Shown here: piece after piece, positions 8,207 through 18,769 of the stretch | Layout: every line of letters begins with the position of its first letter | How positions within the stretch are numbered: position 1 is the first letter of the stretch | NCBI RefSeq assembly: GCF_012979535.1 | Contig: NZ_CP053015.1 | Coordinates: 2,418,001 to 2,482,000, forward strand | Source: Sphingomonas lacunae | GTDB lineage: Bacteria; Pseudomonadota; Alphaproteobacteria; Sphingomonadales; Sphingomonadaceae | Direction: 5' to 3' | DNA: 64,000 nucleotides | The notes under the pieces: model-generated | Databases searched by the model: none | Seen by the model: the letters and a program-made list of their open reading frames with translations, nothing else | What the model was told of the DNA's origin: nothing | Program-made: the position numbers and the translations under genes

Positions 8207-9189
8207 TTCCGCCCCCTGCCACTCACGATTTCCTCGTAACTGCCGGTTGGACAGGTGCGGACGTGCAACCTCTTGCCGGGGACGCATCGTTTCGTCGCTA
8301 TTTCCGGGTTTTGCTGGGCGGCCGCAGCGCAGTTTTGATGGATGCGCCTCCGCCGCATGAAGACCCGCGCCCATTCATCACCATGGCTGAATTTCTGGCC
8401 AAGGTCGGGCTTTGTGCGCCGCGCATTCTGCACCATGATCTGGAGCAGGGCTTGCTGCTTATTGAGGATCTGGGTTCCGACCGCATGCGGGAAGCGGTGG
8501 ATGCTGATCCTGCTTCCGAATTGCTGACATACTCCGGCTTGATCGATGTTCTCGTGACCTTGCATCGCCATTCGCCGGCTCCCGGTTTGGCGCACCATGA
8601 TCTGTCCGTCTGGCTTGATGAGGTCATGCTGTTGACTGACTGGTATGGGCCTGCAGTGGGCCTGGATCTGCCGCGCGACAGTTTTCGAGCAGCCTGGCAA
8701 TCCGTGCTTGAGCCGGTCGAGCGTGATGGGCTGGACCGTGTAACGATCCTGCGTGATTTTCACGCCGAGAACATCATGCTTATCGCAGGCGGAACAGGTG
8801 TGGGACGATATGGCCTGCTCGATTTTCAGGACGCACTGGCCGGTCACCCGGCCTATGATCTGGCATCGGTGCTGGAAGATGCACGTCGCGATGTGACGCC
8901 GGAAGTTGAATGGTCACTTATTGATGCCTACGTCAATGCGACCGGTCGGGACGATCGGTTCGAGCGGGCCTATTGGTCACTGGCGGCTCAACGGAATACC
9001 CGTATTCTGGGTGTGTTCTGCCGATTGTGGAAGCGTGACGGCAAGGCCCACTACACCAGTTTCCAACCGCGTATGTGGGGGCTTTTGGAACGTGATTTGG
9101 CTCATCCCCATCTCGCTCCGGTCAAAGCCTGGTTTGATGAGCATATCCCCGCCGAGAAGCGCGCACCCATCTGGTCACGTCTGCCATGA
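8188..9189 (+). CDS. amgK: N-acetylmuramate/N-acetylglucosamine 1-kinase AmgK
   Basis: A 333-residue member of the aminoglycoside phosphotransferase fold. The catalytic stretch FHAENIML and the metal-binding LLDFQDALAGHPAYDLASV are intact. The fold alone would suggest antibiotic resistance, but the gene is followed directly by a MurU-type nucleotidyltransferase; this pair is the anabolic peptidoglycan recycling route of Pseudomonas and Caulobacter, in which AmgK phosphorylates MurNAc at C1. The ATG at 8188 has GGGAA just upstream; the ATG at 8203, overlapping the tsaE stop, is a real alternative. It overlaps murU by ATGA. Confidence 0.85.
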   Translation: MAVPAMIPPPATHDFLVTAGWTGADVQPLAGDASFRRYFRVLLGGRSAVLMDAPPPHEDPRPFITMAEFLAKVGLCAPRILHHDLEQGLLLIEDLGSDRMREAVDADPASELLTYSGLIDVLVTLHRHSPAPGLAHHDLSVWLDEVMLLTDWYGPAVGLDLPRDSFRAAWQSVLEPVERDGLDRVTILRDFHAENIMLIAGGTGVGRYGLLDFQDALAGHPAYDLASVLEDARRDVTPEVEWSLIDAYVNATGRDDRFERAYWSLAAQRNTRILGVFCRLWKRDGKAHYTSFQPRMWGLLERDLAHPHLAPVKAWFDEHIPAEKRAPIWSRLP

Positions 9190-9911
9190 CAGGGGCCGGG
9201 GACACCGTGAAGAGCGCGATGGTGATGGCCGCCGGCTTGGGCAAGCGGATGCGTCCACTCACCGCGACGAGGCCAAAACCCCTGGTGCACGTCGCGGGTC
9301 GGGCCCTTATCGATCATTGTTTTGACCGGATTGCCGACGCCGGGATCGGTCATGTCATCGTCAACGTCCATTATCTTGCCGATGCTTTGGAAGCACATCT
9401 GCGTGGACGCAGCTGGCCCTTTGACGTGGACGTTTCCGATGAACGGACCCGGCTTCTTGAAACCGGTGGTGGCCTCGTAAAGGCTGCGTCGCTTTTTCGG
9501 GGAGACCCGATTTTATGTGTCAACAGCGACAATATCTGGACGGATGGACCCACCAACGCAATCTCCCTTTTGGCGGAGCGGTGGGATGATGAGCAGATGG
9601 ATGCGCTTTTGCTGCTGGTTCCCCAGGCGAGGGCGACAGGTCATTCCGGGCAGGGCGATTTCCACATGGATCAGGTTGGCCGGCTCTCGCGGCGCAAGCC
9701 GGGCAGGGTAGCCCCCTTTGTGTACACGGGGATCCAGCTTCTGTCTGCCAGATTGCTGCGGGATGCGCCTGAAGGGCCCTTCTCGACCAATATTCTCTGG
9801 GACAGGGCGATGGCCGACAGGCGATTGTTCGGGCTTTCGCACATTGGCCAATGGTTCGACGTAGGCACGCCGCTGGCCATCCCAAAGGTCGAGACCGCGC
9901 TTGCCGGTTGA
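9186..9911 (+). CDS. murU: N-acetylmuramate 1-phosphate uridylyltransferase MurU
   Basis: A 241-residue sugar-phosphate nucleotidyltransferase. The N-terminus carries AMVMAAGLGKRMRPLT at about 11-26 with the follow-on RPKPLVHV, and CVNSDNIW provides the metal-binding Asp. Position directly after an AmgK-like kinase points to MurU, which turns MurNAc-1-phosphate plus UTP into UDP-MurNAc, bypassing MurA and therefore fosfomycin. Other sugar-1-phosphates cannot be excluded from sequence alone. It is coupled to amgK by an ATGA overlap; about 105 bases separate it from addB. Confidence 0.85.
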   Translation: MTGAGDTVKSAMVMAAGLGKRMRPLTATRPKPLVHVAGRALIDHCFDRIADAGIGHVIVNVHYLADALEAHLRGRSWPFDVDVSDERTRLLETGGGLVKAASLFRGDPILCVNSDNIWTDGPTNAISLLAERWDDEQMDALLLLVPQARATGHSGQGDFHMDQVGRLSRRKPGRVAPFVYTGIQLLSARLLRDAPEGPFSTNILWDRAMADRRLFGLSHIGQWFDVGTPLAIPKVETALAG

Positions 9912-10016
9912 ACCGGTCCGGAAGCACGCTCAGGCAGGCGAGCGGCTGATCTATTTGACCCGTTTGGACATGATTTGTCGTGCAAACCGGCTTTGCAGGT
10001 GATTGAAGGGCAGGGC

Positions 10017-13000
10017 ATGAGCAAGTCGTCTTACCCGTCCCTCTATACGATTCCGGTGCATCTTACCTTTGCTGACGCACTGGTGACGGGGATTATTGAG
10101 CAGCGCGGCAGTGACGTCATGGCGTTAGCCGGCGGATTGGTTTTACTGCCCAACAGTCGAGCGGTAACGGCTGTCCGTGACGCCTTCATTCGCCATGGTG
10201 GCGGGTCGTTGCTGTTGCCCCGTCTCGTCGCTCTGGGTGACGAGGAGCTGGACGAAAGTGTTGGTGCGGCACTCGATCGGATTGATGGGAACGATATCGA
10301 CCTGCCGCCGGCCATGCCATCCATGTCTCGGCGCTTTCGCTTGGCGCAAATGGTGGCGCGTCAGCGTCCGGATATTCCAGCCGGAGAAGCATTGCGCCTT
10401 GGCGATGGTCTGGCGCGTGTGTTTGATGCCCTGGCGATTGAAGATGTGCCGCTGGACTCACTGACGACCCTGGAACGTCACGAGCCTCTGGCGGAACATT
10501 GGGAAACCGCATTCGGCATGCTGCAGCAGCTTGCAGCGGAATGGCCAGCGATCCTTCGCGAGACCGGGATGATCGACCGGAGCCGCCGTCGGAACATGGT
10601 GTACGATCGCACATCATCACGTTGGGCGAGGTTGGGCCTGCCCGCTGAATTCGTGATCGCTGCTGGCATCTCCACCCCGGCACCAGCGATTGCGCGTCTG
10701 TTGAAAACCATTGCCTGGGCCGATGGAGGCGCGGTTGTCCTGCCCCATCTCGACCTAGCGATGGATGAGGCCTGGTGGGATGCGCTCGGGGCTGATCCAC
10801 AGTCGGCGGGCGAAGCCGCTCCTCCTCCGCTTGAAAGCCATCCGCACCTGCATCTGAAGCTCTTGCTCAATCGCATGGACATGCGACGTGAAGATGTCCG
10901 ACCTTGGCCGGTCAACGAAACTGCCGGCAATGGACCGGCGCATCGTCAGCACCTTGTCCGTCATGCCTTTGCGCCAGCCAGTTTCACTGCCGGCTGGCTT
11001 GATGTGCCTGGCGGCGAAAGGCGGTCCGACGGCATAGCACAATTTGACTGCGCAACACCTGCTGAAGAAGCGCTGACTATTGCGCTCGCGATGCGGGAGG
11101 TTCTTGAAACACCCGGAAAAACAGCGGCCCTTGTAACGCCCGATCGTTCGATTGCGATACGTGTTGCCGGACATCTTGGCCGATGGGGTATCACGGCCGA
11201 TGATTCCGCAGGGCAACCCTTGCCATCAACAACAGCTGGCGGGCTCGCTTTGGCACTTGCCATTGCCATGGCTGATGGTTTTGCCCCTGTCGCGTTGATC
11301 AGCCTGCTGTCGCATCCCCTGGTCAGGGCAGTCGAAGCCGAAGATCGGCGCCAATGGATGGATCAGGTCCGCCAACTTGACCTTGTGCTTCGGGGTCCGC
11401 GCCCGGCAGCGGGGCTCGCGAAGCTCTCGGAATTGTTGGCACAGCGTGCACAGGCGCCAAAGATCAACGGACGTGAAAAGGCGATCCGGGGAGCGCTTTT
11501 GCAATGGTGGCTCGACCAGGCCACTCCATTGCTTAGCAGGGCTGGAGGAGACCTGTCCGACGCAAAGGGGCTGTCGCTGGTCGCTCTGTTGTCCGCACTC
11601 AGGCAAGGCCTTTCTGCACTGTCTGATGACAATGTTTGGGCCGGCGCAGATGGTCGTGCACTTTCGTCCCTGCTCGAAGAGGTTGAGAGTGTAGCCAGCC
11701 TGCTCGATGTTCCTCTCAAGGCTCGCGACCTGCCTTCATTGCTGCGCCAATTGATGCAGGATGTTGCGGTCCGGCCGCCGCAGGGCGGACATCCGCGCCT
11801 TTTCATCTGGGGACTGATCGAAGGGCGCTTGCAGCGAGCGGATAGGATGATCCTGGCCGGTCTGAATGAAGGGCAATGGCCGCAAAAGGCATCGCCTGAT
11901 CCCTGGTTGCCGCCGACTGTGAGACGAAGTCTCGGTCTGCCCGGACTGGAACGATCCTCTGGCCTTGCCGCGCATGATTTTGCCAGCGCCCTTGGTTCAC
12001 CGGAAGTCATCATCACAAGGTCCCAGCGCGATGGGCCGGCGCCGACGGTGCCTTCGCGCCTGTTGCTTCGGTTGACGGCGTTGGCGGGTGAAGATCGGAT
12101 CAGGGCACCGTCATTCGATTTTGCAGGGTTGGCTGGCGCACTCGACATTTGTGAGTCCCCGCAACCCTTTGCGAGACCCGCATTTGCGCCATCGGCGGAT
12201 CGTCGGCCGCGCTCGCTGAGTGTTACCGAGGTTGATACACTAGTTGCTGACCCATTCGCCTTTTACGCCCGCAATGCCCTGGGGTTGAGGCAGCTTGATC
12301 CGCTCGATGCAGAACCGACCGCGGCATGGCGTGGTACGCTGGTGCACGCCGCGCTCGAACACTGGCTGAAGCAACCGCACCGCAGCATCGAAACGATCGG
12401 TCCCATCGTGGAATCCTTGTTGGCCGGGCCCGGGGTGAGCGCCGTCTTGCGCGCCTTGTGGGGACCGCGTCTTTTTCCGCCCCTGCAATGGGCGGCCGAA
12501 ACGGTGATTGCGGATCAGCTTGCCTCAGGCCGGGTAGCATTGGTTGAGGCGTCGGAATCCCGCGGGACTGCGATGCTTGGTGCAATCAGCCTGTCCGGTA
12601 CGCCAGACCGGATCGACAGGTTGGCGGACGGGAGCCTGGCGATTGTTGACTACAAGACCGGCAGTGGTCCGAACAAGAAAGCGGTCGACAGCCTTTTTGC
12701 GCTGCAATTAGGCTTGCTGGGCCTGATTGCCGAAGCTGGTGGCTATACGGGGAAGCCCGAGATCGTCTCGACATTCGAATATTGGCGCATGAACAAGTCA
12801 CAGAGCAAACCGCGCAAGGGGCAGCTTGGCTGGATCGATACACCGTTCCGAAAAACCAAGGACGCGCGCATTCATCCCGGCAATTTTGTTGCCGAGGCCC
12901 GTGCGAGACTGGAAGGCGCCGTCGCCCGATGGCTGGTGGGCGAGGATGCGTTCATCGCCAAACTGGAACCCGAGTTTGCCCCCTATGCCGATTATGACCA

Positions 13001-13067
13001 GCTGATGCGGCTGGAGGAATGGTATGGCCGGGAAAGTGGCCCGAACGATCCCGGTGATCGGGCATGA
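10017..13067 (+). CDS. addB: Double-strand break repair protein AddB
   Basis: A 1016-residue subunit of the AddAB helicase-nuclease, the alphaproteobacterial counterpart of RecBCD, which resects broken DNA for RecA. The long N-terminal region is an inactive-helicase-like scaffold. The C-terminal PD-(D/E)XK nuclease is clear: LVHAALEHWL, then GTPDRIDRL, and the metal-binding D878-Y-K880 in IVDYKTG. ATG 10017 (preceded by AAGGGCAGGGC) was chosen over an upstream ATG at 9975, which lacks a ribosome binding site. It overlaps addA by ATGA. Confidence 0.95.
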   Translation: MSKSSYPSLYTIPVHLTFADALVTGIIEQRGSDVMALAGGLVLLPNSRAVTAVRDAFIRHGGGSLLLPRLVALGDEELDESVGAALDRIDGNDIDLPPAMPSMSRRFRLAQMVARQRPDIPAGEALRLGDGLARVFDALAIEDVPLDSLTTLERHEPLAEHWETAFGMLQQLAAEWPAILRETGMIDRSRRRNMVYDRTSSRWARLGLPAEFVIAAGISTPAPAIARLLKTIAWADGGAVVLPHLDLAMDEAWWDALGADPQSAGEAAPPPLESHPHLHLKLLLNRMDMRREDVRPWPVNETAGNGPAHRQHLVRHAFAPASFTAGWLDVPGGERRSDGIAQFDCATPAEEALTIALAMREVLETPGKTAALVTPDRSIAIRVAGHLGRWGITADDSAGQPLPSTTAGGLALALAIAMADGFAPVALISLLSHPLVRAVEAEDRRQWMDQVRQLDLVLRGPRPAAGLAKLSELLAQRAQAPKINGREKAIRGALLQWWLDQATPLLSRAGGDLSDAKGLSLVALLSALRQGLSALSDDNVWAGADGRALSSLLEEVESVASLLDVPLKARDLPSLLRQLMQDVAVRPPQGGHPRLFIWGLIEGRLQRADRMILAGLNEGQWPQKASPDPWLPPTVRRSLGLPGLERSSGLAAHDFASALGSPEVIITRSQRDGPAPTVPSRLLLRLTALAGEDRIRAPSFDFAGLAGALDICESPQPFARPAFAPSADRRPRSLSVTEVDTLVADPFAFYARNALGLRQLDPLDAEPTAAWRGTLVHAALEHWLKQPHRSIETIGPIVESLLAGPGVSAVLRALWGPRLFPPLQWAAETVIADQLASGRVALVEASESRGTAMLGAISLSGTPDRIDRLADGSLAIVDYKTGSGPNKKAVDSLFALQLGLLGLIAEAGGYTGKPEIVSTFEYWRMNKSQSKPRKGQLGWIDTPFRKTKDARIHPGNFVAEARARLEGAVARWLVGEDAFIAKLEPEFAPYADYDQLMRLEEWYGRESGPNDPGDRA

Positions 13068-16000
13068 GCAGGATCAACACCCTTTCAGAGGAGCAGAAAC
13101 GGGGCGCTGATCCTGAGGCGAACGCCTGGATGTCTGCTTCTGCCGGAACAGGCAAGACCCAGGTGTTGACGGCGCGGATCAAGCGGCTCCTGCTTGATGG
13201 CGTGCCGCCACATGCCATCCTGGCCATCACCTTCACCAAAGCGGGAGCGGCTGAAATGGCCCGGCGTGTTCGGGCGGACCTCGCCAACTGGGTGCGTCTG
13301 AAGGATGCCGATTTGCGGGCCGAGCTATTTGCCATAGGCGATCGCCGATTTGACGATCCTGTCCGGCTTGCCTTTGCAAGGACGCTGTTCGCCAAAGTGA
13401 TTGATGCGCCGGGTGGTGGTCTGGCGATCCAGACAATCCACAGTTTCTGCCAGACACTGCTAGCCGGATTTCCTGAGGAAGCCGGTTTGTCACCGGGCTT
13501 CAGAGCGCTGGATGAGGCGGAAAGCCGCGAAATGCGCGCCGAAGTTCTGACTGATATCATTGTTGATGCAGGAACGGGCAGGGACGAGGTGCTGCTGCGC
13601 CGTATCCATGACCTTGCGCTCGCCGTCCATGAAACGGACCTGCACGGCTTTCTGGATCGTTGTGCGGCCAGCGCCGATGCGCTCGACCATTTGCCCTCCG
13701 GGATCAGCCCTTGGCTACGGCGGGAATGGGGATTGCCGACCGAAATGACAGGCCAGCAATGGCTCGAATCTAGATGCAGTGATGACGCCTTTGATTGTCA
13801 GGGTCTGCGGGCAGTCGAGGCTGTCTGTTCCGGCTGGGGTGCTGAGACTGGCAGAAAATACTGCGCCGTGATCGCCAACTGGCTCAGCGCGCCACTGTCA
13901 CAGCGGTGTGCCTTGCTCCCTGAGTTGCAAGGAATATTCCTCACCCAGAAGGGTGACCTGAACAGTCATTGGAGCAAGGCACTTGTTGCCGCGCAAGACC
14001 TTGCCGTGCGCCTGTCGGATTCCATCCACGAGACGTTGGCCGTCGCCAGATTTCTGGCAAAGGCTGATGAAATTGCCAATGCGCTGGAGGTGGGCCGCGC
14101 ATTTGCAAGAGCAGTTGCCGGTCGCAAGCGGCGGGATGCGTTGGTCGATTTTGACGATCTTATCCGCCTCACCGCGGAGTTGCTTGCGACGCCGGGGCGT
14201 GCCGACTGGATTCGCTATAAACTGGACCAGCGGATCGATCATATCCTGGTTGACGAGGCGCAAGATACAAATGAACGGCAATGGCAGATTGTCTCTGCCC
14301 TGGCCGAGGAATATTTTGCCGGTCGTGGTGCCAAGGACGATGCCCTGCGCACCCTTTTTGTTGTCGGTGATTACAAGCAGGCCATCTATGGCTTTCAGGG
14401 CACCAGCCCTGAGAATTTCGCAGGAGCGCGCCACCAGTTTTTCCAGCTTGCCGCGGCTGCCGAACGCGACTTTGACGACGTCGGGATCAATCGCAATTTC
14501 CGTTCGTCCCCTCCTGTCCTCTCGGTCGTCGATGGCGTTATCGCAAGCCTTGGACCCGAGGCACTTGGTTTGCCGCTGCAAGCCGTGCGTCATGAATCAG
14601 CCATCGCAGGCGCGCCAGGCCGCGTTGTCCTGTGGCCGGTTGTTTCGGCCGATGACGAGGCCGAGGATTCCGGTGCCGATGAAGCTGGCGTTGACGAGGA
14701 GGGCTGGATCGATAGTGCCACCCGGCGTGTGGCCAGCCGGATTGCGGCGACCGTACGCGACTGGATAGACAATGGTCTAGATGGCGAAACTGTTCATCCA
14801 CGCGATGTCATGGTGCTCGTCAGAAACCGGCGCGATCTTGCCGGATTGCTGGTTTCCCGGCTTCAAGCGCACGCCGTGCCTGTTGCCGGGGTTGACCGGC
14901 TCAAACTCAAAATGCCGATTGCCGTTCAGGATTTGCTCGCGGCCGCCCGCTTCGCCCTTCAACCGAATGACAGCCTGACGCTGGCCAGTTTACTGGTGTC
15001 ACCGCTGCTGGGCTGGACTCATGAGGAACTGCTTGAGCATGGCTGGCGTGCCGACAGTGATGGCCGCAACGGTCCGCTTTGGCCACATCTTCGGCAGCGT
15101 CTCGAACAGGGTTTGCTCGATCGGTCGCGAATGGCACCCTTGTTCGACATGCTGCGCATGGTCGGCAATGTAACGCCCCATAGGTTTTTTGAGGAGATAT
15201 TGTCTGGGCCTGCCCAAGGCAGGGCGAAGCTGCTTGCCCGGCTTGGCAATGCCGCGCGCGATCCTGTTGAAGAACTGGTGAGCAAGGCGCTTGAGTTCCA
15301 GACCCGCGAAAGCGGCTCTTTGCACGCATTTCTGAGTGCATTTGACAGGGGCGAGGTGGAGATCAAGCGCGAGCTCGACAATGATGCGGACGAAGTGCGG
15401 GTGATGACGGTCCATGGCTCCAAGGGCCTGCAGGCGCGCATTGTCATCCTCGCTGATGCAACCCACGATCCGGAGCAAAGCCGCGAGCGCGGGATCGACT
15501 GGCCCACTCCGCATGGTACCGTGCCGTTGCTTTCCATCCGCAAGGATGAGCGGCCCGAACCAGTGGCCGCTGTTGCCGAAGCGTTGCGGGTCAAGGAGAT
15601 GCAGGAACATTGGCGACTGCTCTATGTCGCCATGACCCGCGCCGAGCGCATGCTGTTTGTTGCTGGGTCCCTTGGCAAAAAAGCGAAGGACGGAGAGCCG
15701 CCGGAAAGCAGCTGGTACAAGGTCTTGAAAGAGGTGGTTGAGGGCATGGGTGCCGGCTGGCAACCGATTGCCGATTCCGCCTGGGCCAGCGAATGCGCTT
15801 ATGTGGTCAGGGGGAGGGAGCCGCGCGGCAGCAATGCCCGGAGCCCGCAGCATGCGCCAGTCATACCGGCTTGGGCGCGCGTAGCCGCACCCCAGGAACC
15901 GCGTCCATCCCGTCCGCTTGCACCATCTTCGATCGGTGAGGCTGACGAGCTGACTGTGCCCAGGCCGCCCGTGCCGCAACCATCACCGGGGCTGGCGGCT

Positions 16001-16525
16001 GAGCGTGGCTCCCTGATCCACGCCCTGTTTGAGCGATTGCCCCCGGTCGAGCCCTCCCGTCGCCGGACGGCAGCAGCGCGCTGGCTTGAAAAAAGTGGAA
16101 GCATTTTCTCGGAAAAAGAGCGCGCTGCCATGCTTGATGCCGTGCTCGCCATTCTCGATGATCCCGTCCATTCGGCGTTGTTTGGCCCCAACTCCCTTCC
16201 CGAGGTGCCCTTTTCGGCACTGGTCGGGGGGCAGGTCATAGCCGGTGCCATGGACCGATTGATCATCGACTCTGACCGTGTCCGTGTTGTCGATTACAAG
16301 ACCGGTCATTTTGTTCCCGCCACGCCGGACGATGTGCCGATAGGGTATCTGCGCCAGATGGCGGCATATACCTGCGCGCTGGAAACCATCTTCCCGGCCC
16401 ATAGGGTCGAGTCGGCGCTACTGTTTACCAACGGTCCCACTTTGATCGAACTGCCGCCATCTTTGCTGGCAGCGCACAAGCCAGACTTGTCGGGGGGCAA
16501 GGCAAAGTCGGTCGATAGCGCTTGA
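13064..16525 (+). CDS. addA: Double-strand break repair helicase AddA
   Basis: A 1153-residue UvrD-like superfamily 1A helicase with a C-terminal nuclease. Walker A is SASAGTGKT (Lys31); the DEXQ box is LVDEAQDTN, motif III is [14 protein letters not shown], and the late helicase motif reads [10 protein letters not shown]. The RecB-type nuclease carries VVDYKTGH with Asp1077 and Lys1079. AddA provides 3'-5' translocation and cuts the 3' strand, AddB the 5' strand. It starts within the addB stop codon, so the subunits should be made in step. Confidence 0.97.
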   Translation: MSRINTLSEEQKRGADPEANAWMSASAGTGKTQVLTARIKRLLLDGVPPHAILAITFTKAGAAEMARRVRADLANWVRLKDADLRAELFAIGDRRFDDPVRLAFARTLFAKVIDAPGGGLAIQTIHSFCQTLLAGFPEEAGLSPGFRALDEAESREMRAEVLTDIIVDAGTGRDEVLLRRIHDLALAVHETDLHGFLDRCAASADALDHLPSGISPWLRREWGLPTEMTGQQWLESRCSDDAFDCQGLRAVEAVCSGWGAETGRKYCAVIANWLSAPLSQRCALLPELQGIFLTQKGDLNSHWSKALVAAQDLAVRLSDSIHETLAVARFLAKADEIANALEVGRAFARAVAGRKRRDALVDFDDLIRLTAELLATPGRADWIRYKLDQRIDHILVDEAQDTNERQWQIVSALAEEYFAGRGAKDDALRTLFVVGDYKQAIYGFQGTSPENFAGARHQFFQLAAAAERDFDDVGINRNFRSSPPVLSVVDGVIASLGPEALGLPLQAVRHESAIAGAPGRVVLWPVVSADDEAEDSGADEAGVDEEGWIDSATRRVASRIAATVRDWIDNGLDGETVHPRDVMVLVRNRRDLAGLLVSRLQAHAVPVAGVDRLKLKMPIAVQDLLAAARFALQPNDSLTLASLLVSPLLGWTHEELLEHGWRADSDGRNGPLWPHLRQRLEQGLLDRSRMAPLFDMLRMVGNVTPHRFFEEILSGPAQGRAKLLARLGNAARDPVEELVSKALEFQTRESGSLHAFLSAFDRGEVEIKRELDNDADEVRVMTVHGSKGLQARIVILADATHDPEQSRERGIDWPTPHGTVPLLSIRKDERPEPVAAVAEALRVKEMQEHWRLLYVAMTRAERMLFVAGSLGKKAKDGEPPESSWYKVLKEVVEGMGAGWQPIADSAWASECAYVVRGREPRGSNARSPQHAPVIPAWARVAAPQEPRPSRPLAPSSIGEADELTVPRPPVPQPSPGLAAERGSLIHALFERLPPVEPSRRRTAAARWLEKSGSIFSEKERAAMLDAVLAILDDPVHSALFGPNSLPEVPFSALVGGQVIAGAMDRLIIDSDRVRVVDYKTGHFVPATPDDVPIGYLRQMAAYTCALETIFPAHRVESALLFTNGPTLIELPPSLLAAHKPDLSGGKAKSVDSA

Positions 16526-16583
16526 GCGCAAGCCTCTGCATCCCTATTTCGGTTGTCGTACAGAATATTGCAGGAGCATAACA

Positions 16584-16904
16584 ATGGGTACCAAGGCTAT
16601 CAGTGACGCGAGCTTCGAGGCAGACGTGCTTCAGTCGGACGTGCCCGTCCTCGTGGATTTCTGGGCGGAATGGTGCGGTCCGTGCAAGATGATCGGTCCT
16701 GCTCTTGAGGAAATCAGCGACGAACTGGCCGGCAAGGTTATCATCGCCAAAATGAACATCGATGATCATCCCGGAACGCCCGGAAAGCTCGGTGTCCGCG
16801 GCATCCCTACGATGATGCTGTTCAAAAATGGTCAGAAAGTAGCGGAGAAAGTGGGTGCTGCACCCAAGAGCGCGCTGAAGGGTTGGCTCGAAGGCGAACT
16901 CTGA
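16584..16904 (+). CDS. trxA: Thioredoxin
   Basis: A 106-residue cytoplasmic disulfide reductase with the active site WCGPCK (Cys31, Cys34) and the cis-proline loop GIPTMMLF. It serves ribonucleotide reductase, methionine sulfoxide reductase and peroxiredoxins. The ATG at 16584 has CAGGAG eight bases upstream. It begins 58 bases after addA and may have its own promoter. It is convergent with argJ, with only three bases between the two stop codons. Confidence 0.97.
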   Translation: MGTKAISDASFEADVLQSDVPVLVDFWAEWCGPCKMIGPALEEISDELAGKVIIAKMNIDDHPGTPGKLGVRGIPTMMLFKNGQKVAEKVGAAPKSALKGWLEGEL

Positions 16905-16907
16905 CGT

Positions 16908-18134
16908 TCAACTCCGGTAATCGGCGTTGATGCTGATGTAACCATGGGTCAGGTCGCAGGTCCAGACTGTTGCCTGACCCTCTCCCAGCCCAATGTCGAC
17001 ATGGATTCGAATGTCCTGTCCCTTCAGATGGGCGGCAACAGGCGTTTCGTCATAGCCATCGACAGGCAATCCATCTCTCGCCACCACAGTATCCCCAAAG
17101 CTGATCGCCAACCGGTCACGGTCGGCGGGTTCACCAGCCTTGCCGACAGCCATGACCACGCGGCCCCAATTGGCATCCTCGCCAGCAATGGCAGTCTTTA
17201 CAAGTGGAGAATTGGCGATGGCTAGGCCGATGCGCTTGGCGCTGCTGTCGCTTTTCGCACCGGTCACGCTGATGGCAACAAACTTGCTCGCGCCTTCGCC
17301 ATCCCGAACGATCTGATGGGCAAGGTCTCGGCAGACAGACCGGATCGCCGCCGCCAACGCATCGGCGCCGCAGTCGTCCATTCGCCGGATGATCGGGTTG
17401 CCGGCTTTGGCCGTCGCGAATACCAATAAGGTGTCGCTGGTTGACGTATCGCTGTCGACGGTGATGCTGTTGAATGTATCGCGATTGGCTGACGAAAGCA
17501 TGGCTTGCAGGATGGCCGGCTCGACCGCAGCGTCGGTAAAGACATAGGCAAGCATCGTCGCCATGTCGGGAGCAATCATTCCTGATCCCTTGGCGATGCC
17601 GACGATGTTGACCGTGCGGTCGCCAATGACTGCTTGTGCCATGGCTCCCTTGGCGAAGGTGTCAGTGGTGAGGATGGTATTCGCGGCCTCCTCCCATGTG
17701 CAGGGACTAGCCTCAAAAGCAGCGGCAAGCCCGTCGCGCGCCTTGTCTTTGGGCAATGGCACGCCGATCACACCTGTCGAGCAGACAAAAACATCTTCCT
17801 TCGCGCAGCCGAGATGACCGGACACCGCGGTCATGATCAGCTCCACCGCTTCGCGGCCCCGATAGCCGGTGAAGGCATTGCTGTTCCCTGCATTGACAAT
17901 CAGTGCCCGGGCCGAACCTCTGGCAATGCCTTCCCGGCACATTTCCACTTCGGTAGAACAACAAAGGTTGCGCGTCGTCACCCCGGCGACAGCCGTACCC
18001 TCAGCCAGTTCGACATAGGTGAGGTCGCATCTGTCCCAATTCTTGTATCGCGCGCGGGCGACACGCAGCGTCACGCCGGCAATCGCTGGCAGGTCAGGAA
18101 AGTGTGTGGGCGCGAGTGGGGATGTTCCGTTCAT
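16908..18134 (-). CDS. argJ: Bifunctional ornithine acetyltransferase/N-acetylglutamate synthase
   Basis: A 408-residue precursor that transfers acetyl from N-acetylornithine to glutamate in the cyclic arginine pathway. It self-cleaves between Ala192 and Thr193 in the motif APDMATMLAYVFTDA; Thr193 becomes the nucleophile of the beta chain. The C-terminal GYISINADYRS ending is typical. Whether it also uses acetyl-CoA cannot be told from sequence. It is convergent with trxA and divergent from the TonB-C-like gene. Confidence 0.96.
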   Translation of the reverse strand: MNGTSPLAPTHFPDLPAIAGVTLRVARARYKNWDRCDLTYVELAEGTAVAGVTTRNLCCSTEVEMCREGIARGSARALIVNAGNSNAFTGYRGREAVELIMTAVSGHLGCAKEDVFVCSTGVIGVPLPKDKARDGLAAAFEASPCTWEEAANTILTTDTFAKGAMAQAVIGDRTVNIVGIAKGSGMIAPDMATMLAYVFTDAAVEPAILQAMLSSANRDTFNSITVDSDTSTSDTLLVFATAKAGNPIIRRMDDCGADALAAAIRSVCRDLAHQIVRDGEGASKFVAISVTGAKSDSSAKRIGLAIANSPLVKTAIAGEDANWGRVVMAVGKAGEPADRDRLAISFGDTVVARDGLPVDGYDETPVAAHLKGQDIRIHVDIGLGEGQATVWTCDLTHGYISINADYRS

Positions 18135-18245
18135 TGCCGTGCAGATGCATCAGCCCGATAAAGAGGTCAATTGCCAGCCTGGATAACCGCAGGTTCATTC
18201 ACAGTGGGTCATGCACTACAGAGCAGGTTGACCTTTCCGACCGGA

Positions 18246-18264
18246 GAGCGCCATTAAGGCGCTC
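18246..18264 (+). repeat. Short perfect hairpin in the 5' region of the TonB-C-like gene
   Basis: GAGCGCC (18246-18252) and GGCGCTC (18258-18264) pair perfectly around ATTAA, 25 bases before the likely start. There is no T tract, so it is not a normal terminator. It could be a 5' UTR stem or simply chance in GC-rich DNA. Confidence 0.35.
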
Positions 18265-18289
18265 CAGCTTCGAACCGCTCCTTGCAAGG

Positions 18290-18769
18290 ATGTGCCTGAC
18301 TGTGATCCGTTACAACACCATTTTCCGTCGCGTTGCAGCCGGTGGCACAGCTGCCTTGGCCTTGCTTGCTGCGCCTGCAATCGCTCTGGTGCAAACGCCT
18401 GCTCCGTCAGCACCAAGTCCGGCCCCGAATGCCGATGGCAGCACGAATGCCCGCCCGCTCGGCTCGATCGCCAATTGGGTGGCGATGGAAGACTTACCCT
18501 CGGCAGCTATGGCACCGGGCATCAACCACGCAGTGCGGGTGCGCTTGAGCGTTTCACCGCTCGGCTTTGTTGATGGTTGTACGGTGCTGGCAAGCAGCGG
18601 AGATGCCAATGTAGACAGCGCCGTATGCACCGCGCTGCAACGCAATGCCTTTTTCACGCCCGCGATGAATGCTGCCGGCCAGGCGATTGCCGGAGAATAT
18701 GTTCGGAACGTCCGCTGGGCGCCGCCTCCTGCGCCAACTGCCCCAGCTGGGACACCGCCGGCGCAATAG
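18290..18769 (+). CDS. Exported TonB C-terminal-like domain protein
   Basis: A 159-residue protein with a signal peptide (hydrophobic run AALALLAAPAIALV), a Pro/Ala-rich linker, and a region resembling the TonB C-terminal fold: RVRLSVSPLGFVDGCTVLASSGDANVDSAVCTAL and then RNVRW. Two cysteines in this part could form a periplasmic disulfide. There is no cytoplasmic-membrane anchor beyond the signal peptide, so it is not a full TonB. The ATG at 18290 has AAGG directly against it; the GTG at 18302, with AAGGA about 11 bases upstream, is equally possible. A proline-rich tail ends the protein. Confidence 0.75.
   Translation: MCLTVIRYNTIFRRVAAGGTAALALLAAPAIALVQTPAPSAPSPAPNADGSTNARPLGSIANWVAMEDLPSAAMAPGINHAVRVRLSVSPLGFVDGCTVLASSGDANVDSAVCTALQRNAFFTPAMNAAGQAIAGEYVRNVRWAPPPAPTAPAGTPPAQ

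Noticed and set aside
8188..9189. Aminoglycoside resistance gene
   Set aside because: The fold matches, but the adjacent uridylyltransferase and core-operon position point to the amino-sugar kinase AmgK.
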